64,000 nucleotides of DNA from Dysidea avara (GCF_963678975.1 NC_089280.1:12971280-13035279), one strand, 5' to 3'; positions 41,359 through 52,993 are shown, counted from the first letter of the stretch. The notes: generated by a model from the letters alone, not told the origin. A program made the numbers and translations.

Positions 41359-43500
41359 TTATTTATCACGAGGGTTCATTCCAGCTAACTTGAAACACAG
41401 TGAAACTATCCGTAAAATAGGTAATTCTACAACTACTGCTACCACTGCTGATACTCCATAAGATATCATCCAAGTAGCCACAAGTAGCACTATTAACAGA
41501 GTGTCAGTAAATATCAAACTGGAATGTAGTGTGCCCAAGATCACAAACAGCACCATTCGGTGGACCAGATATACGCTATAGGACAATCTGACTAGTGGTT
41601 CCCATCCAGGCCAGGAAAGGAAGCTATTCACAACTCCACCATAACCAGTATTACACATGTAGATGATAATGAAAATGCCAACACTCCAAGCTAATCCACC
41701 AAACATTAAAAATACTGTATTTTCAAAATTGCTGAAAAGATGATTACCACTGAGCTCTCCATATGTTCCAAATAATGTAGCTGAACACAAGAATGCTGAA
41801 ATACACCAGAGTATTGCACAGGTAAACATCTTTGGCCACTTCCCAATGGACAAATTGGCTATGCTGTGTTTCTTATACAAAATGTATCCCAACAGGATGC
41901 CAGTTAAATAGACATTGACTCTAAAATATGGCTGGGCATACAACTGACGAAACTGTTCAAGAAGTTTAGGGTTGTAATATGTAAATATTGCAGCCTGGTA
42001 TTCATTATTTGCAGCTACAACACCAATTGCCGTTGTATTTCCAACCATTGCAAGAATTGCAGCAGACAATCCAATGATTGGTCTTTTGTAGAGTAGTAAA
42101 ATAAATACCGGAGAGATGATGAATAACTGCATATCAACACAAACATTCCAACTAAATGTCATACACATGTCTGGCAGTTCCAACATGTTAGTCAAGTACA
42201 ACACGTTGTACCACCAATTATTACTACAGGAAGTGTAGTCTGGATGACGCCACACAGGTCCTTGCCCAAAGTGTACAAAAATAGTAGCTGAAATAATTGT
42301 ATAAAAGTAAAACAACACTGATAGTCGAAAGTAGCGGTTAAGGTAGAAATATACAAGTCTAAACCCATTGTGTTTTTCTATGTCTCTTAAAGTTAAATAA
42401 GCTGACAAAGTGGCACTCAGGAAAATAAAAGTGTCTGCAGCAAATGTTACATTCATTACTGGTTGAAAAATAAATCTTGATGCTGAGGGTAATATATAAT
42501 CAGGTGTATTCTGACTGATCATCGGTTGATGAAAGGGGATAAATACATACAAATGAAATGTGACAATTAGAAAATTTGCAATGAGTTTCATACCTCCCAC
42601 AGCTTTAACCGCTGATGGTGGCTTTGTGGTTGTCAAAAGGTTAGGAACTGTGTTGTACAAAGAAAATGCCAAGATGAAGTCTTGAATTGCTGGTTTGTAA
42701 TATGGTATATCTGTGGACATCTCAGGCTTCAATGTGTGCTCCTTGCTCTTCTTGAGGGTGGGAGTATCATGATTGATAGATGGTTGATTGTCTTGTGATT
42801 GAGATGGTGGACTGTTTGATGAAAGTAGCCACAACGCAATATCTAACGAAGTTCCTACTACAACTAGTCCTATCAGTATTCTGCTCACAATAATTACTCC
42901 AGTTGTACTGCTCTCATATTCTACATCTGTTTGAGAACAAAATGTAGAAGATATATCTACACCACTGAATTTTACATTTATGATTTTCTTCATGTTGCTA
43001 AATGGGTTATTAGTTACTGTAATAACACTAGTGATATCCATCTTTGACAATATAAGTCCAAACTCATCTGATGAACATGCTGACGGGTAACATACCCCAA
43101 CCTTAATATCAATTGACTTATTAGTTTCCATACAATCTGAAGAAAGGCACACATCATCTTCCAAGTTAGCAGGTTTTAGTAAAGAGTTCGTTTTCATGTG
43201 CACAGCATATATACAATATTTAGTTTCACCAACAGTAGTATCTTTTAGGTTTCTACACTCATCATAATTTCCAAGAAAGACTGTGTGGCCCTTTAATATT
43301 CCATGGCTTGGCTTACCCCATGAGTCCCAATATGCAGCCATTACACTTGGCTCTTTTATTTCCAGTGATGACAACATCTGAATTGCTGTTTGGCAACTTG
43401 TGCTGACATTGATGTTAACAGAGAAAAGTGTAGAAAACTGCTGCTCATTAGCTAACACAAGATTGCTGATGCTGAGCAGATATAACAAATAAACAATCAT
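41359..43500 (-). CDS. NRF-6-like membrane acyltransferase (nose resistant to fluoxetine family)
   Basis: A single uninterrupted frame of about 713 residues from the ATG at 43500; the frame extends upstream only through a TTG. A signal peptide (MIVYLLYLLSISNLVLA) leads into a Cys-rich NRF domain (about 20-170; CRNLKD, CIYAVHM, CLSSDC, CYPSACSSDEF). A membrane helix and a Ser/Pro/Asp-rich cytosolic linker follow, then an acyltransferase-3 domain with about ten membrane segments (KAVGGMKLIANFLIVTFHLY, WNVCVDMQLFIISPVFILLL, SYSVYLVHRMVLFVILG). Family members move acyl groups or lipids across membranes (C. elegans nrf-6); the substrate here is unknown. Length is near normal and all landmarks are present, so it is probably functional. 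It is intronless, unlike typical animal relatives, which may indicate retroposition or lineage-specific intron loss. Confidence 0.9.
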   Translation of the reverse strand: MIVYLLYLLSISNLVLANEQQFSTLFSVNINVSTSCQTAIQMLSSLEIKEPSVMAAYWDSWGKPSHGILKGHTVFLGNYDECRNLKDTTVGETKYCIYAVHMKTNSLLKPANLEDDVCLSSDCMETNKSIDIKVGVCYPSACSSDEFGLILSKMDITSVITVTNNPFSNMKKIINVKFSGVDISSTFCSQTDVEYESSTTGVIIVSRILIGLVVVGTSLDIALWLLSSNSPPSQSQDNQPSINHDTPTLKKSKEHTLKPEMSTDIPYYKPAIQDFILAFSLYNTVPNLLTTTKPPSAVKAVGGMKLIANFLIVTFHLYVFIPFHQPMISQNTPDYILPSASRFIFQPVMNVTFAADTFIFLSATLSAYLTLRDIEKHNGFRLVYFYLNRYFRLSVLFYFYTIISATIFVHFGQGPVWRHPDYTSCSNNWWYNVLYLTNMLELPDMCMTFSWNVCVDMQLFIISPVFILLLYKRPIIGLSAAILAMVGNTTAIGVVAANNEYQAAIFTYYNPKLLEQFRQLYAQPYFRVNVYLTGILLGYILYKKHSIANLSIGKWPKMFTCAILWCISAFLCSATLFGTYGELSGNHLFSNFENTVFLMFGGLAWSVGIFIIIYMCNTGYGGVVNSFLSWPGWEPLVRLSYSVYLVHRMVLFVILGTLHSSLIFTDTLLIVLLVATWMISYGVSAVVAVVVELPILRIVSLCFKLAGMNPRDK

Positions 43501-43549
43501 CTTTCCTAACAAAATACAAAACAATACAGAGCAAAACAGTATAGCAACA

Positions 43550-44707
43550 TATGTGACCGTGTCAGCAAAAACCCGACTTGTTCACACAACCATGCATATT
43601 GAGCATAATGATTTTTTTAGTCATAAAGTTGTGCATGCTGCAAAGAAAAAACATACACAAGTTTTTTGGGTCCATTACTCAGAGAAAGAATTAAGACTCA
43701 AATTGATAAAACTATACACAGAGCTGGGGGTAACTATATATTACTTTTGTAACTAAGTTATGTAACTGATTATTTTTAAAGTAACTAGTAATATAACTAG
43801 TTACTTGCTTCGTAACTTGTAACTAGGAGTAATTGTCTGAAAAGTAACTAAGTTACAATAGTAACTAATTACAATAGTTATATTGTAACTATAACTAATT
43901 ATGCTTTAAAAGCAAGAGCACTTCAATTTTTGTGCCGTATATGCTACAGCCACATTAAGTGGATAAATTCTGTGTATTGCTCTCTATGATTCAGCTGGAG
44001 TAATATACGTAGCAATAATTAAAACTGACCTGAAATAGCTACAGAATTGTTATTTCAAGTGCACATATGTATTGCATCCCTTATTGATGCATATCTGAGC
44101 AAAATTCATGTTACAAAAGCTAAAAACAAGTCATAATTTATACTACAAAAGTAACCAGTAACTAGAGTACTTAGTTACCTTTTGAAAAGTAACTGTAACT
44201 AAGTTACATGGGATAAAAGTATCGAGTAACTAGTTACTTTTCTGAAGTAACTACCCCAACTCTGACTATATACCATCTTATTTGGAGAGTTCAAAAATCT
44301 TTGTTTTGTTTCTGTAGCCCTAATGATATGCATGTCATGTGCGTTTGTTTACCATGCGGTAAATGTAAACAAGATCGTCGTCATTTCTTCAACTAAACCA
44401 CCTGAATACCCATATGCATAAGTGACTACAGGGCTAACACTATACCTTGGCTGATTTGCTAATCCATGTTGAACATTTTAAGCTAAATTGCAACATTGTA
44501 GGTTAATTAATGCAAACGAAAGCTATGTTTTTTTCAGTATAGCCAGTCGCTAAATCAATTATCTACTGTCTAGCGCTATAATTCCAAAACTACTTACCAC
44601 AGAAGTCTGAAACTTTGGTGATTCATTTCTTTGGACACTGCAGAAAATGCTGAGAAAAAAATTTTAAAAATCAAAAGTTGTCAGGTTTTCGCTGAGACGG
44701 TCACATA
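43550..44707. mobile_element. MITE with TATGTGACCG ends, abutting the NRF-like gene
   Basis: Left TATGTGACCGTGTCAGCAAA then AACCCGAC; right GTCAGGTTTTCGCTGAGACG then GTCACATA. The left end is 50 bp upstream of the NRF-like ATG, so the element occupies its proximal promoter or 5' leader. A hAT MITE is nested at 43719-44264. The terminal decamer resembles that of the N family. Confidence 0.8.
43719..44264. mobile_element. hAT MITE with TAACTAGTTAC-rich ends, nested
   Basis: Starts CAGAGCTGGGGGTAACTA and ends TAGTTACTTCAGAAAAGTAA in reverse (GTAACTACCCCAACTCTG). Flanks ACTATACA (43711-43718) and ACTATATA (44265-44272) are an 8-bp duplication with one mismatch. Subterminal GTAACTAGTTAC words are repeated many times. 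546 bp, no ORF. Confidence 0.9.
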
Positions 44708-45004
44708 TACCAACATTAATAAACGTAAGGAAAATCATATAGTAAATAGCACTAAAACAAGGAAGATCATCACCTAACCTGAAAATCCAATTCCTGTACT
44801 ATACAGACTGGTTTCTCAGAATTCTATGGGTTAAGTAGGGGATTACAATTACGGTCTCCCTTGTTTTTGCACTTACAATCATCCCTATGAGCTTGAGGCA
44901 TATAAAATTACAAATTATTCTTTAACAGCTACAGCAGGCATGTTGCAAACATTATGGATGACAAAATTCATTGCACGCGATAGGAAACTCATTGAATCTA
45001 CAAA

Positions 45005-45225
45005 CGCATCATGTACAGATAGTGCAGCGGCATACCAAAAGTATTGTGCACTTTTTGATAAAAGCACCAAAATTGGTACACATGTAGATTATTACCTAAC
45101 AATCATTTTTGGATATGGAGGCACTCACACTTGTACTCATAGTAGTCATAGCAACAGTTTACAAAATGGCTGCCACGCAAATGATTTCAAACCACTATTA
45201 GGAATTTTAGTACTACCAATGAAAA
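45005..45225 (+). repeat. R-family inverted repeat, left member
   Basis: GTGCAGCGGCATA, TTGATAAAAGCACCAAA, TTGGTACACATGTAG, AATCATTTTTGGATATGGAG and TTTACAAAATGGC occur here and in reverse at 47940-48110 at perhaps 80% identity by eye. A plus frame (44940-45284) crosses it without recognisable motifs. Confidence 0.75.
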
Positions 45226-45429
45226 GTTCATGGCAGCAATTTTGCACAAAAAGGACTGCATTTCTTCTAGTAGAATCATGCTAAATCTTTATTGACATGA
45301 ATAATGCAAATATTGATCATTTTATCTTATTCATAATAGACAATTACTGCACAATCGATTGTTTTAGTTATAAATGCTGGAATAATATATTATAAACTCT
45401 CTGTGTGATACAAAATTGAACTTTGTTCA

Positions 45430-47486
45430 GTTTATTGGAGATTCTCCTTCGAGCAGTGCATTGAAGACCAGCCTTTTTGCACTTGCAGTTGGTACGACAC
45501 CCCTTCTTGCAGCCACAATAAATCAGCTCATAACAGGTCTTCGATGCTTCTTGAAGTGTGGTCCAGTGTGGTTCATATAGGCCACCATCTGTCTTGATCC
45601 AACCTCACCTACTTGGAGAACAAAGTACAGGATCTGGAGTAAGTGCTTGACCCCAGACATGAGCACCTTCGAAAGCAGCTTGCTTGACATGCTGCTCCAG
45701 AGTAGCGTGTGTGGGTGGAATTCTCTTTACAGATGCTGTCTTTGCAAAGAGTTCTTCCTAGCCTGGTTAACATCAGTGCAGGTGCTTGTTCAGTCATAGA
45801 TAAGAATGACAGACATCTTAATGACATGCATAGCTTGTTTTGAAATCTCAGTTGGTGCATGTGCTAGCTCCAGCAGTGCATTAGTAAGTTCTGGGAATGA
45901 ATTCCATACAGCCCATGCAGTTTTCTTGTCATGTCTAACAAATGCTGTCATGGTGTCACATCCAGTAAGTGCATGGAACAGAGGAAGGGTATGCGACTTC
46001 TGTGATCCCAGATGAGCTGCAATTTGATGGGCTGCCAAGTATCGGAACTTTTTCCTGCTCCAAATGTTACCAAACTTCATGTTTAGCTGGTAGAGTTTCA
46101 GCTACCATCACTGCCAACACTACAACATCTGTATCAACAGTGCGTACTAGTATTTGATGATGGCCATGTTGTGTAGCATGTGCAACATGCAGCATCATGT
46201 GACTGTCAGCCTCTTCTATGCTGCATGGACCAATTAAGTGAGTGTCTTGTTGTTGTTGCACACAAAGAACCTGAACCCTATCTGTGACAACCAGTTCTTT
46301 GTTATTCTCTTTGAATGAATCACCACGTGCCTTTGAGAGGAAACTAAAGAATTCTTTCTTGTTGAGGTCTACACACAAAAGTCTTGCCAGTTTCCTAGTA
46401 TGGGTGCAGATTCAGCAACACGTTGACGTACCCCTTTTCTTCATTTTACCCTGGTTGTTGCTTTGAGAGAGTCAGCTACATAACTGTCCCAGACCAGATC
46501 TGGCCATGATGTATGTTGAAGTTAACAGCTTCATTCTCACAGTCTTGGACATAGGCTTTGTCTTTGTCATGGAAGTACAGCACCAATATCTTTATCAAAT
46601 ACAAGCATAACATCTCTCCCCTTACTCTGAGCTCGCATATCTGGAAAATTTGCAAGCAGTCTTTGCTTCAATCGGGTTGTATGCTTTCTTTTGTCACTCA
46701 TGGCTCCAAACTGTTGCATTCTAGACATGTACAGTTGTGCCATATCAGTGAGTTTGAAAGCTGGTGAAATGCTTGCTTCCAAACAAACTTCTTCAATATA
46801 CATTACAAGCTCAGCAAACATGATTCCTGATACTACATCATCTTTACAACTTATTTGTTGCTGAGCAGCCTGCACCTTCCTTGCATGGTTCTACAGAGCT
46901 AATAAACACTTGGTGTGGTACTTAGCTTCCAAAGCTATTATATCACCTAAACTCAGTTTGGCCAAGAGAAAACTGTCTCCAGTGAGTTTAGCACAATTGC
47001 GTACATGTTGGTACACTTGAAAAGTTGTCACCTCATGTAGGCCATCATTACCACCTTCTTCACCACAGAAAAAGTACAATTCTCCACCAGATTTAAGTAA
47101 AGACTTCAATCTACTACACTTGTGTGAGCATCATCTACTTCTGGGCTTTGGTGCTCCCTTTCTCTGCTCTTTTTAGCATTTGGTTGTTGTAACGGAGCCT
47201 ACATGTCTTATGCCACTTAGCCTTATTGGTAATCATAGCTGCTTCAATACCCTGTCCTTAGTGTCCTTCGTTCATTGGTAACTATTCATCAAATTTAACC
47301 AGGTTTTCAGCAAGTGATTGATATCCCTTTCCAATATCATTCCTTTTTGAATTCAAAGGGAAGTCAGTGGTTCTGTTGTCACTTCCTGACATATAACGCA
47401 AAACTCCCAGTTTGTACCAGCTGGCTGTTGAGATGAAGATGTTTCCCAAGTGTCAAAAAGTTTAAACTTCTTGGAGGATGACATGG
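45430..47486 (-). pseudogene. Decayed multi-copy ORF of unnamed family (ICQ start, VDTDVVVLAV core, Cys-rich end)
   Basis: Minus-strand pieces in changing frames have a consistent order. The start is MSSSKKFKLFDTWETS with FCVICQE (47486). Next come ELYFFCGEEGG...LHEVTTFQVYQHVR and LEAKYHTKCLLAL (about 47050-46900), then FAELVMYIEEVCLEA...AQLYMSRM (about 46830-46740), EEADSHMMLHVAHATQHGHH and VDTDVVVLAVM (about 46230-46110), RYLAAHQIAAHLG...FHALTGCDTM (about 46040-45950), and finally CGCKKGCRTNCKCKK with LQCTARR (about 45520-45450). I recognise it as a highly repeated hypothetical protein of sponges and cnidarians; its function is not known to me. It is broken in several places. The inverted repeats around it suggest a mobile origin. 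Confidence 0.65.
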
Positions 47487-47564
47487 TTGTGTTGACAAGC
47501 TAGTCCAATGAACTAATAATAACTAGATACATAGCTTGCTACACTGCTCCTCAAAAGACTACTG

Positions 47565-47616
47565 TAACTGCTCTATTGGAGTATCTCGATTTGACTGCTC
47601 TATTAGAGTATCTCAA
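47565..47616 (+). repeat. Two tandem copies of the dispersed palindromic motif
   Basis: AACTGCTCTATTGGAGTATC, TCGATTTGACTGCTCTATTA and GAGTATCTCAA: the motif occurs twice, 24 bp apart. They lie inside the R-flanked element, upstream of its ORF start. Confidence 0.85.
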
Positions 47617-47929
47617 ATAAGGAGGCTCTTTCAAAAGGGAAAACCTCCCTGGATCTGCCCCTATATATATATATATATACAAACATGCACACAAACCTTT
47701 CTGTAACTGCTAACTTTAGAACTTTCAATAAGAAACCAAGCTAAAAACTGCTGAGTTGCACAGTGCTTCAATTACAAAACTTACCATGTGCTTTGACAGT
47801 GCTCTATTCAGAATAAATGCCATGTGTTCTCTATGCATATGATAATTTGTTTGTATGTTATTGTGTAGTTGTTTACTTGTTTATATGTCTATTGTGTACT
47901 GTTGTGGCAAAGTTTTCAGGTGTTGCAAC

Positions 47930-48115
47930 AAGAAATAGTGTTTTTGTAGCGGCCATTTTGTAAACAGTTGCTATGGCTACCATGAGTACATTTGTGAGTG
48001 CCTCCATATCCAAAAATGATTATTAGGTATTAACCTACATGTGTACCAAATTTGGTGCTTTTATCAAAAAATGCACAATAGGCTTGATATCATGGACTAT
48101 GCCGCTGCACTAAGA
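47930..48115 (-). repeat. R-family inverted repeat, right member
   Basis: Reverse complement of 45005-45225 (GGCCATTTTGTAAACAG, CTCCATATCCAAAAATGATT, CTACATGTGTACCAAATTTG, TATGCCGCTGCAC). Together the pair encloses 2.7 kb with one ORF family. Confidence 0.75.
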
Positions 48116-48199
48116 CCAAAACCTTTGTGCCAGAATATGAAAGTGATAGGACACAAATAAGGACAATAGTTACTACATCCATTGAGTAGCCTGAGGAAT

Positions 48200-49420
48200 G
48201 CAGACAAGCAATACCTAACTATAAAAAAATCTAGTGAATAGCCATTACTGACTTACACTCTTTAAATTTGAGGAATGTTTACAAATTACCTGAATGCAAT
48301 ACTCATTTAATTATTCAGTAAAATACTTTGTTAAAACTCATCAAAGCATTTTAGACTGTTTGACGGCCTGATTGCACTCAGTTAATACTAACAAGCCACC
48401 ATGAAGGTGCATACATTGTGTGGCAAATTTCAAATACTTCAGCTAAAAGCCACATTAAAATGTACTCACAAAACAATTTTAGAAATGCAATGAGTGTTCT
48501 GTGTGCTAATCTACATTGCATGCCTGGCAGCATTAAACTGTGTCTCCAGTCAGACCAATCAAAAAAAAAAAAAAGTAAAAGTAGAAAAGCATAACTATCA
48601 GGTTATCACTTGTGAAATCATTAACACTAAAGTAACAGAAGTTGACAAGCATAATACTTAGCTAGGAGACTAACTCCATCATCAGTGTATGTACCAAGTC
48701 TTCAACACAATTATGAGTGACAGCCAAAAACGTCTAAGCAACTCATCCTCCTAGACACATGATATGCCATTCTGTGTCTATCTGGTGTAAACTAATGCTA
48801 CTACCACTACATCCTTGATGGTCAATGATTTCTTACCTTTCCAAGTATCTAGTGCACGTAAAGCTAACTTCAACTGTAATCACCCTTGTAGTGGTATCAC
48901 CAAAACTAGGAGCACTACCGAAGGGACCTTTATAGACCTTAGACTGTATGTCCAAAGTGATGGCCTCATGTATAGGAATAGCAGTCAAAGACAGACTATA
49001 GTAAGAAAAGTCTATTTACTGCTAGTTTTGGGAAATAGCTACCAAGTATGATATAATTTTACAATTGTTGCTTGTTATATTACACGCCATGTGTATACAA
49101 TGGTAGTTGGAAGAAAGTTAAGCAACACCGATATCTATAGTACAGAAAGCCCAAATGAAGTGATGTAAATATACAAATTTACTATTTGATGTCAAACATA
49201 CTTTACATGAGCCAAAGATTACTACATACAAAGATAAATAAATCGATTAAGAGGTTTGATCAATAGATGAGTTCCACTATTCATACTTTTTGATAGAGTG
49301 ACTTCCATGACAAAAACAAAGCCATTCTGAAGAAATCGTACTTCCACACATATACATACCAATTCACCATTAACAATCTCCACATTTGTAAAACCACCAT
49401 AAACAATTGTCTATGATGCC
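48200..49420. other. Intergenic stretch without a gene
   Basis: A 14-nt A run lies near 48560. No coding signal; the frame 48815-49051 has no motifs. Confidence 0.4.
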
Positions 49421-49427
49421 CATAAAC

Positions 49428-50140
49428 CAGCGTTGAAACTGGGTCAGGTCATCTGGGTTAACCAGGTCACATTTTTTCTGGGTCATCCGGGTCCGATCTG
49501 GTTTACAAATTATCTGGGTCTGACCCGGATTGGATCATATGAGAAACGAAATTGTTCGTTTGATGAAGTGGAAACTTATAAATGCTATCGCATAGCTCTT
49601 TCGTGAGCCATGCCCACTTATCGCATTACAAACATACGTTCAGCCACACCCATTTATTAGTAAGTGCAGTCTGTAGCACAAAACTGTGTCCATCGGCTGT
49701 CTGCAAGCTTACATGGAGCCATGGCCACTAATCGATTATTGTAAGAGTTGTATATAGTCAAGTCTTGCAACAGGATAAGTACTTTTGTGAGCAACACCCA
49801 CTTCAATATATCGGGAAATTGTAATACTGGGTATGCACGAAGCCACACCCAATTGCTGTTTGTAAACTCGCAGTAGCTACATGGAACCAAAACCCACTGG
49901 ATGATTTTAAACTATAAACTTTCCGGCTTAGTTATCACATAACTACTTGTTTACTCAACACGAATTGAACGCTCAAAATGTAGTCTCGCTCGCTCGAGAC
50001 TACCAGAAACATAGCTCTCATCACACGCTTCAGCTTTAATTAATCCAGGTCACATCCGGGTTAAATCCGGGTCTGATCCGGATTGCTATCCAGGTCAGTG
50101 GGACATCCTGGTCAGCAGTAGTGACCCGGTTTCAACGCTG
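49428..50140. mobile_element. Non-autonomous hAT, copy 2 (CAGCGTTGAAAC ends)
   Basis: Same family and termini as 22600-23141: CAGCGTTGAAACTGGGTC at the left and GACCCGGTTTCAACGCTG at the right. Flanks CCATAAAC (49420-49427) and CTATAAAC (50141-50148) form an 8-bp duplication with one difference. At 713 bp it retains about 170 bp of interior absent from copy 1. The minus frame 49657-49890 is incidental. Confidence 0.9.
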
Positions 50141-50439
50141 CTATAAACAAGTACGTAGAAGAATCCGTTTCTTTTGTAGCACTAATTAATGATCTATGCA
50201 TGTAACTCGATTACTAGCTTAGTATCCTATCTCCTTGATATCTAATGAACTGTGAATCATTATACCTAGCATTTGATCAACTTTTGATACATTAACATAC
50301 ACTGTATCATGTCACAGATCATCACTTTTGCAACCTTAAAGTCTATTTCAATCAATGCAATGATGTGTTAAATCTTAACAGTTAACAACCTTATGTGTGA
50401 AATAGCTTTAGCTGCATTATGTTTCACTCACTTGCTTAT

Positions 50440-51370
50440 TATACAAAACAAGTATAAGGAATAATTAGAAATTTTAAGTTCAATTAAGGAACATGGGAAA
50501 AAGTTGGGAAACAAGGGAGGTCGCCTGCACATCAATCCTTAATTCAGTCATGGGTAACTATAGACTGAAGTAGGGATTAAATGCTCACTAGTATATCTGA
50601 GGTGTAGGTGACCTCCCTTGTTTCCTTACATTTTCCATTATCATCAAAGAAAAGGATGGCGCCAGAGTTAATGCTTTCATCTGAATGCACACCCCAGCTA
50701 TCAATTACTGACTCGATGTACACTTCACTTTAAAGCTATGTTCAGTCCATTACACAGTGCTACAAATGAAGAAGTGCCTCTACAATCAATCCAGTCACCA
50801 CAGACGATTCACACACACCAAAAATCAATTACTGACTCAAAAATGAAGTGGCCATTACACTCTGATTTCACCTATTTTCAGCCTGTTACACAGCATTACA
50901 AATGAAGTACAGTATCAGAAGTACCTCTACAATCAATCCAGTCACCACAGAAAATACAAATGATTTCCATTTACAAATGTAGGGAAGTTATACTACTGCA
51001 CATCAACAGCTTGGGCAGTCAGCAAAAAGAAATGGGACATAAAGGAGGACAAAGATAAGTCCATGATGCGTGCATTGTATGTACTGTGGTATGCCAAAAG
51101 GTATGTCTTGGGATGAAGTAACATCAAACAGTGAAAAAATCAAGCCCGCAATTATCAAGTTATGTTCACCTGAAGGCATCAAGCAGGCAGGCAGTTAGTC
51201 GGTAGAAACTTTTATTGATTTTTTTGTTAATTTGTAGCAATCTATTGGAAGCATTTAGGGTCATACCAAAGGCATTTTGGGGCTTGCTTATACCAATACT
51301 GCCAAGGCACCAGGATGGTATTATGAAGCTGGTTTTTGAGTGATTTTTTGGACAGAAAGATGCAAACCTC
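50440..51370 (-). repeat. D-family element, copy 2
   Basis: Inverted relative to 25945-26890; starts with the foldback (ACAAGTATAAGGAATAATTA, TAGGGATTAAATGCTCACTA) and continues through AGTGCCTCTACAATCAATCC, AAGTCCATGATGCGTGCAT and AATACTGCCAAGGCACCAGG. Confidence 0.75.
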
Positions 51371-51780
51371 TATGATCACTAATATACGTACTACCATACT
51401 GTATGATGAAATACAGAAACCATCAGGAAATTTAGTAAAATAATAATGGCTGCTACATAAGTGTCACAACATACAGATTTACTTCAAAATGTGAATTGGA
51501 CAATAGTGTCAGCATAGTGGGTCTAGCCTGATGACAAATGTACCTACCAATATGGCATTATATACTCATATAACCTATTACGAAAATATTCACATATCAA
51601 TCTTACAATATATGCATCATAGATTTCCCTTTGTCCTGATTTACATCTCAGTTCTGTTCGTGTTCGCTGACAACACAAGATGCCAATTCATGGTAGAGTA
51701 ATACAGCCTACCTGTGGCCGTGTTGACTAGTTATCATGCTTACTGTCTGTATTTTCCATAGTGACTGGATTGATTGCAGC

Positions 51781-52212
51781 TAGGCACCCGCAGATTATGC
51801 TGGCATAATAATGAGCATAATAGGCGCCTGAAAGCATTGAGCATAATGCTAGCATAATAGGCAGAACACTTGTGCATTATCATAAATTCTTGCTTATCAA
51901 ATACATATACTGTAACACAGTAAAAGATCGATATACTCTAATAGAACAGTCAGAGAACAAGCAGACAGCTGACTGTTCTATTAGAGTATACTGATCTTTT
52001 CTGTGACATGCATTTTGACAAGCAAGGATTTAGAGTCTGTGCTTCAGCAAACTTACCATTTTCCCAAAAAGTGCAAATTTACTAGAAAAACATGAGAACT
52101 GTGGTATAAATATCGAGCATGATAGGTAAACATTGAACATTAATTTGAGCATAATAGGCAAAATTTTGAGTAGTGCAGCACAGCATAAAAGGTAAAATAT
52201 GGCTGGTCTCTA
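51781..52212. mobile_element. H-family non-autonomous element with 8-bp duplication
   Basis: Starts TAGGCACCCGCAGATTATGC and ends with the reverse of TAGAGACCAGCCATATTTTA. ATTGCAGC flanks both sides exactly (51773-51780, 52213-52220). Rich in AGCATAATAGGC words. Its centre is a long hairpin made of two inverted dispersed motifs. Related copies lie at 40.4 and 54.8 kb. The 8-bp duplication suggests hAT-like mobilisation, but the terminus is unusual. Confidence 0.78.
51922..52000. repeat. Hairpin formed by two inverted dispersed motifs
   Basis: AAAAGATCGATATACTCTAA then TAGAACAGTCAG, and after a 15-nt loop CTGACTGTTCTATTAGAGTA then TACTGATCTTTT. Arms of about 32 nt match with two or three differences, and pairing extends outward through CACAG/CTGTG. 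Confidence 0.9.
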
Positions 52213-52993
52213 ATTGCAGCAACGCTCCCATACTGTTCTTCATTTGCAACACTGTGCAACAAACAGACGGAACAGGAACATAGCTGAAAATGAAGCATAA
52301 TGGGCAGCCACTTAACTTTTCAGTAATTGATTGTTGAGACACACGTTGTTCAGATGCAAAATTAACTTTATGGCATGCCTGGTGCCATTTTCTCTTTTGA
52401 TGTGACATGCACAGGTACAGTGGCCATATTTATGTTATTAAAAACAAACAAGTAGAATGAAAAATTATAAGTTTTAGGGATCAAAGAAAAAAATGTAATA
52501 AAACAAGGGAACAAAAGTATTGAGGTTCTCTATATAATATGCAGATTTAAGATTTACTAATGGACATTTAATCCCTAATTTCAGTAAAGGTTATAGACTA
52601 AAGTAAATTATTTAAATATATCTGCAGGTATAGAGAACCTATACCTTTTAGCTATTCCCTTGTTTCATTACTTTTTTTTGATCCCTAATCTTTTTAATTC
52701 TTCATATGAACCATGGTAGTGGTTCAAAATAGAGGTTGGTCAGGTCGCCTGTGTTTTTTCCCCCAAAATACTAATAGAACACTCAACTAAACACCATCCT
52801 AGAAATCTCTTCTCTGCCCTGGTTGACTCAACCTAGTTTCAGTGCTTGCCTATGACACCTCAACAATTATGGCTAGTACTCCTGAACTTTGAAATTCACA
52901 TGATCAAAGGCAATTACAATGAACTTGACAATGAAGTCTAGGGCAATACATGAGAATTAAGTGATATAGGTGTGGATGACTAGCTGAATCATA

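Larger units (their letters stand above)
51720..52690 (+). repeat. D-family element, copy 3, interrupted by an H-family insertion
   Basis: Same orientation as copy 1: GTGACTGGATTGATTGCAGC (to 51780), then after the insertion CTGTTCTTCATTTGCAAC, GTAATTGATTGTTGAG, GGTGCCATTTTCTCTTTTG and the terminal foldback (52440-52690, ACCTATACC/GGTTCTCTATA arms around TTTAATCCCTAATTTCAG). Minus frame 52082-52408 is incidental. Confidence 0.7.

Noticed and set aside
43501-43524. Upstream extension of the NRF-like protein by eight residues
   Set aside because: The frame begins with TTG; the first ATG at 43500 gives a good signal peptide.
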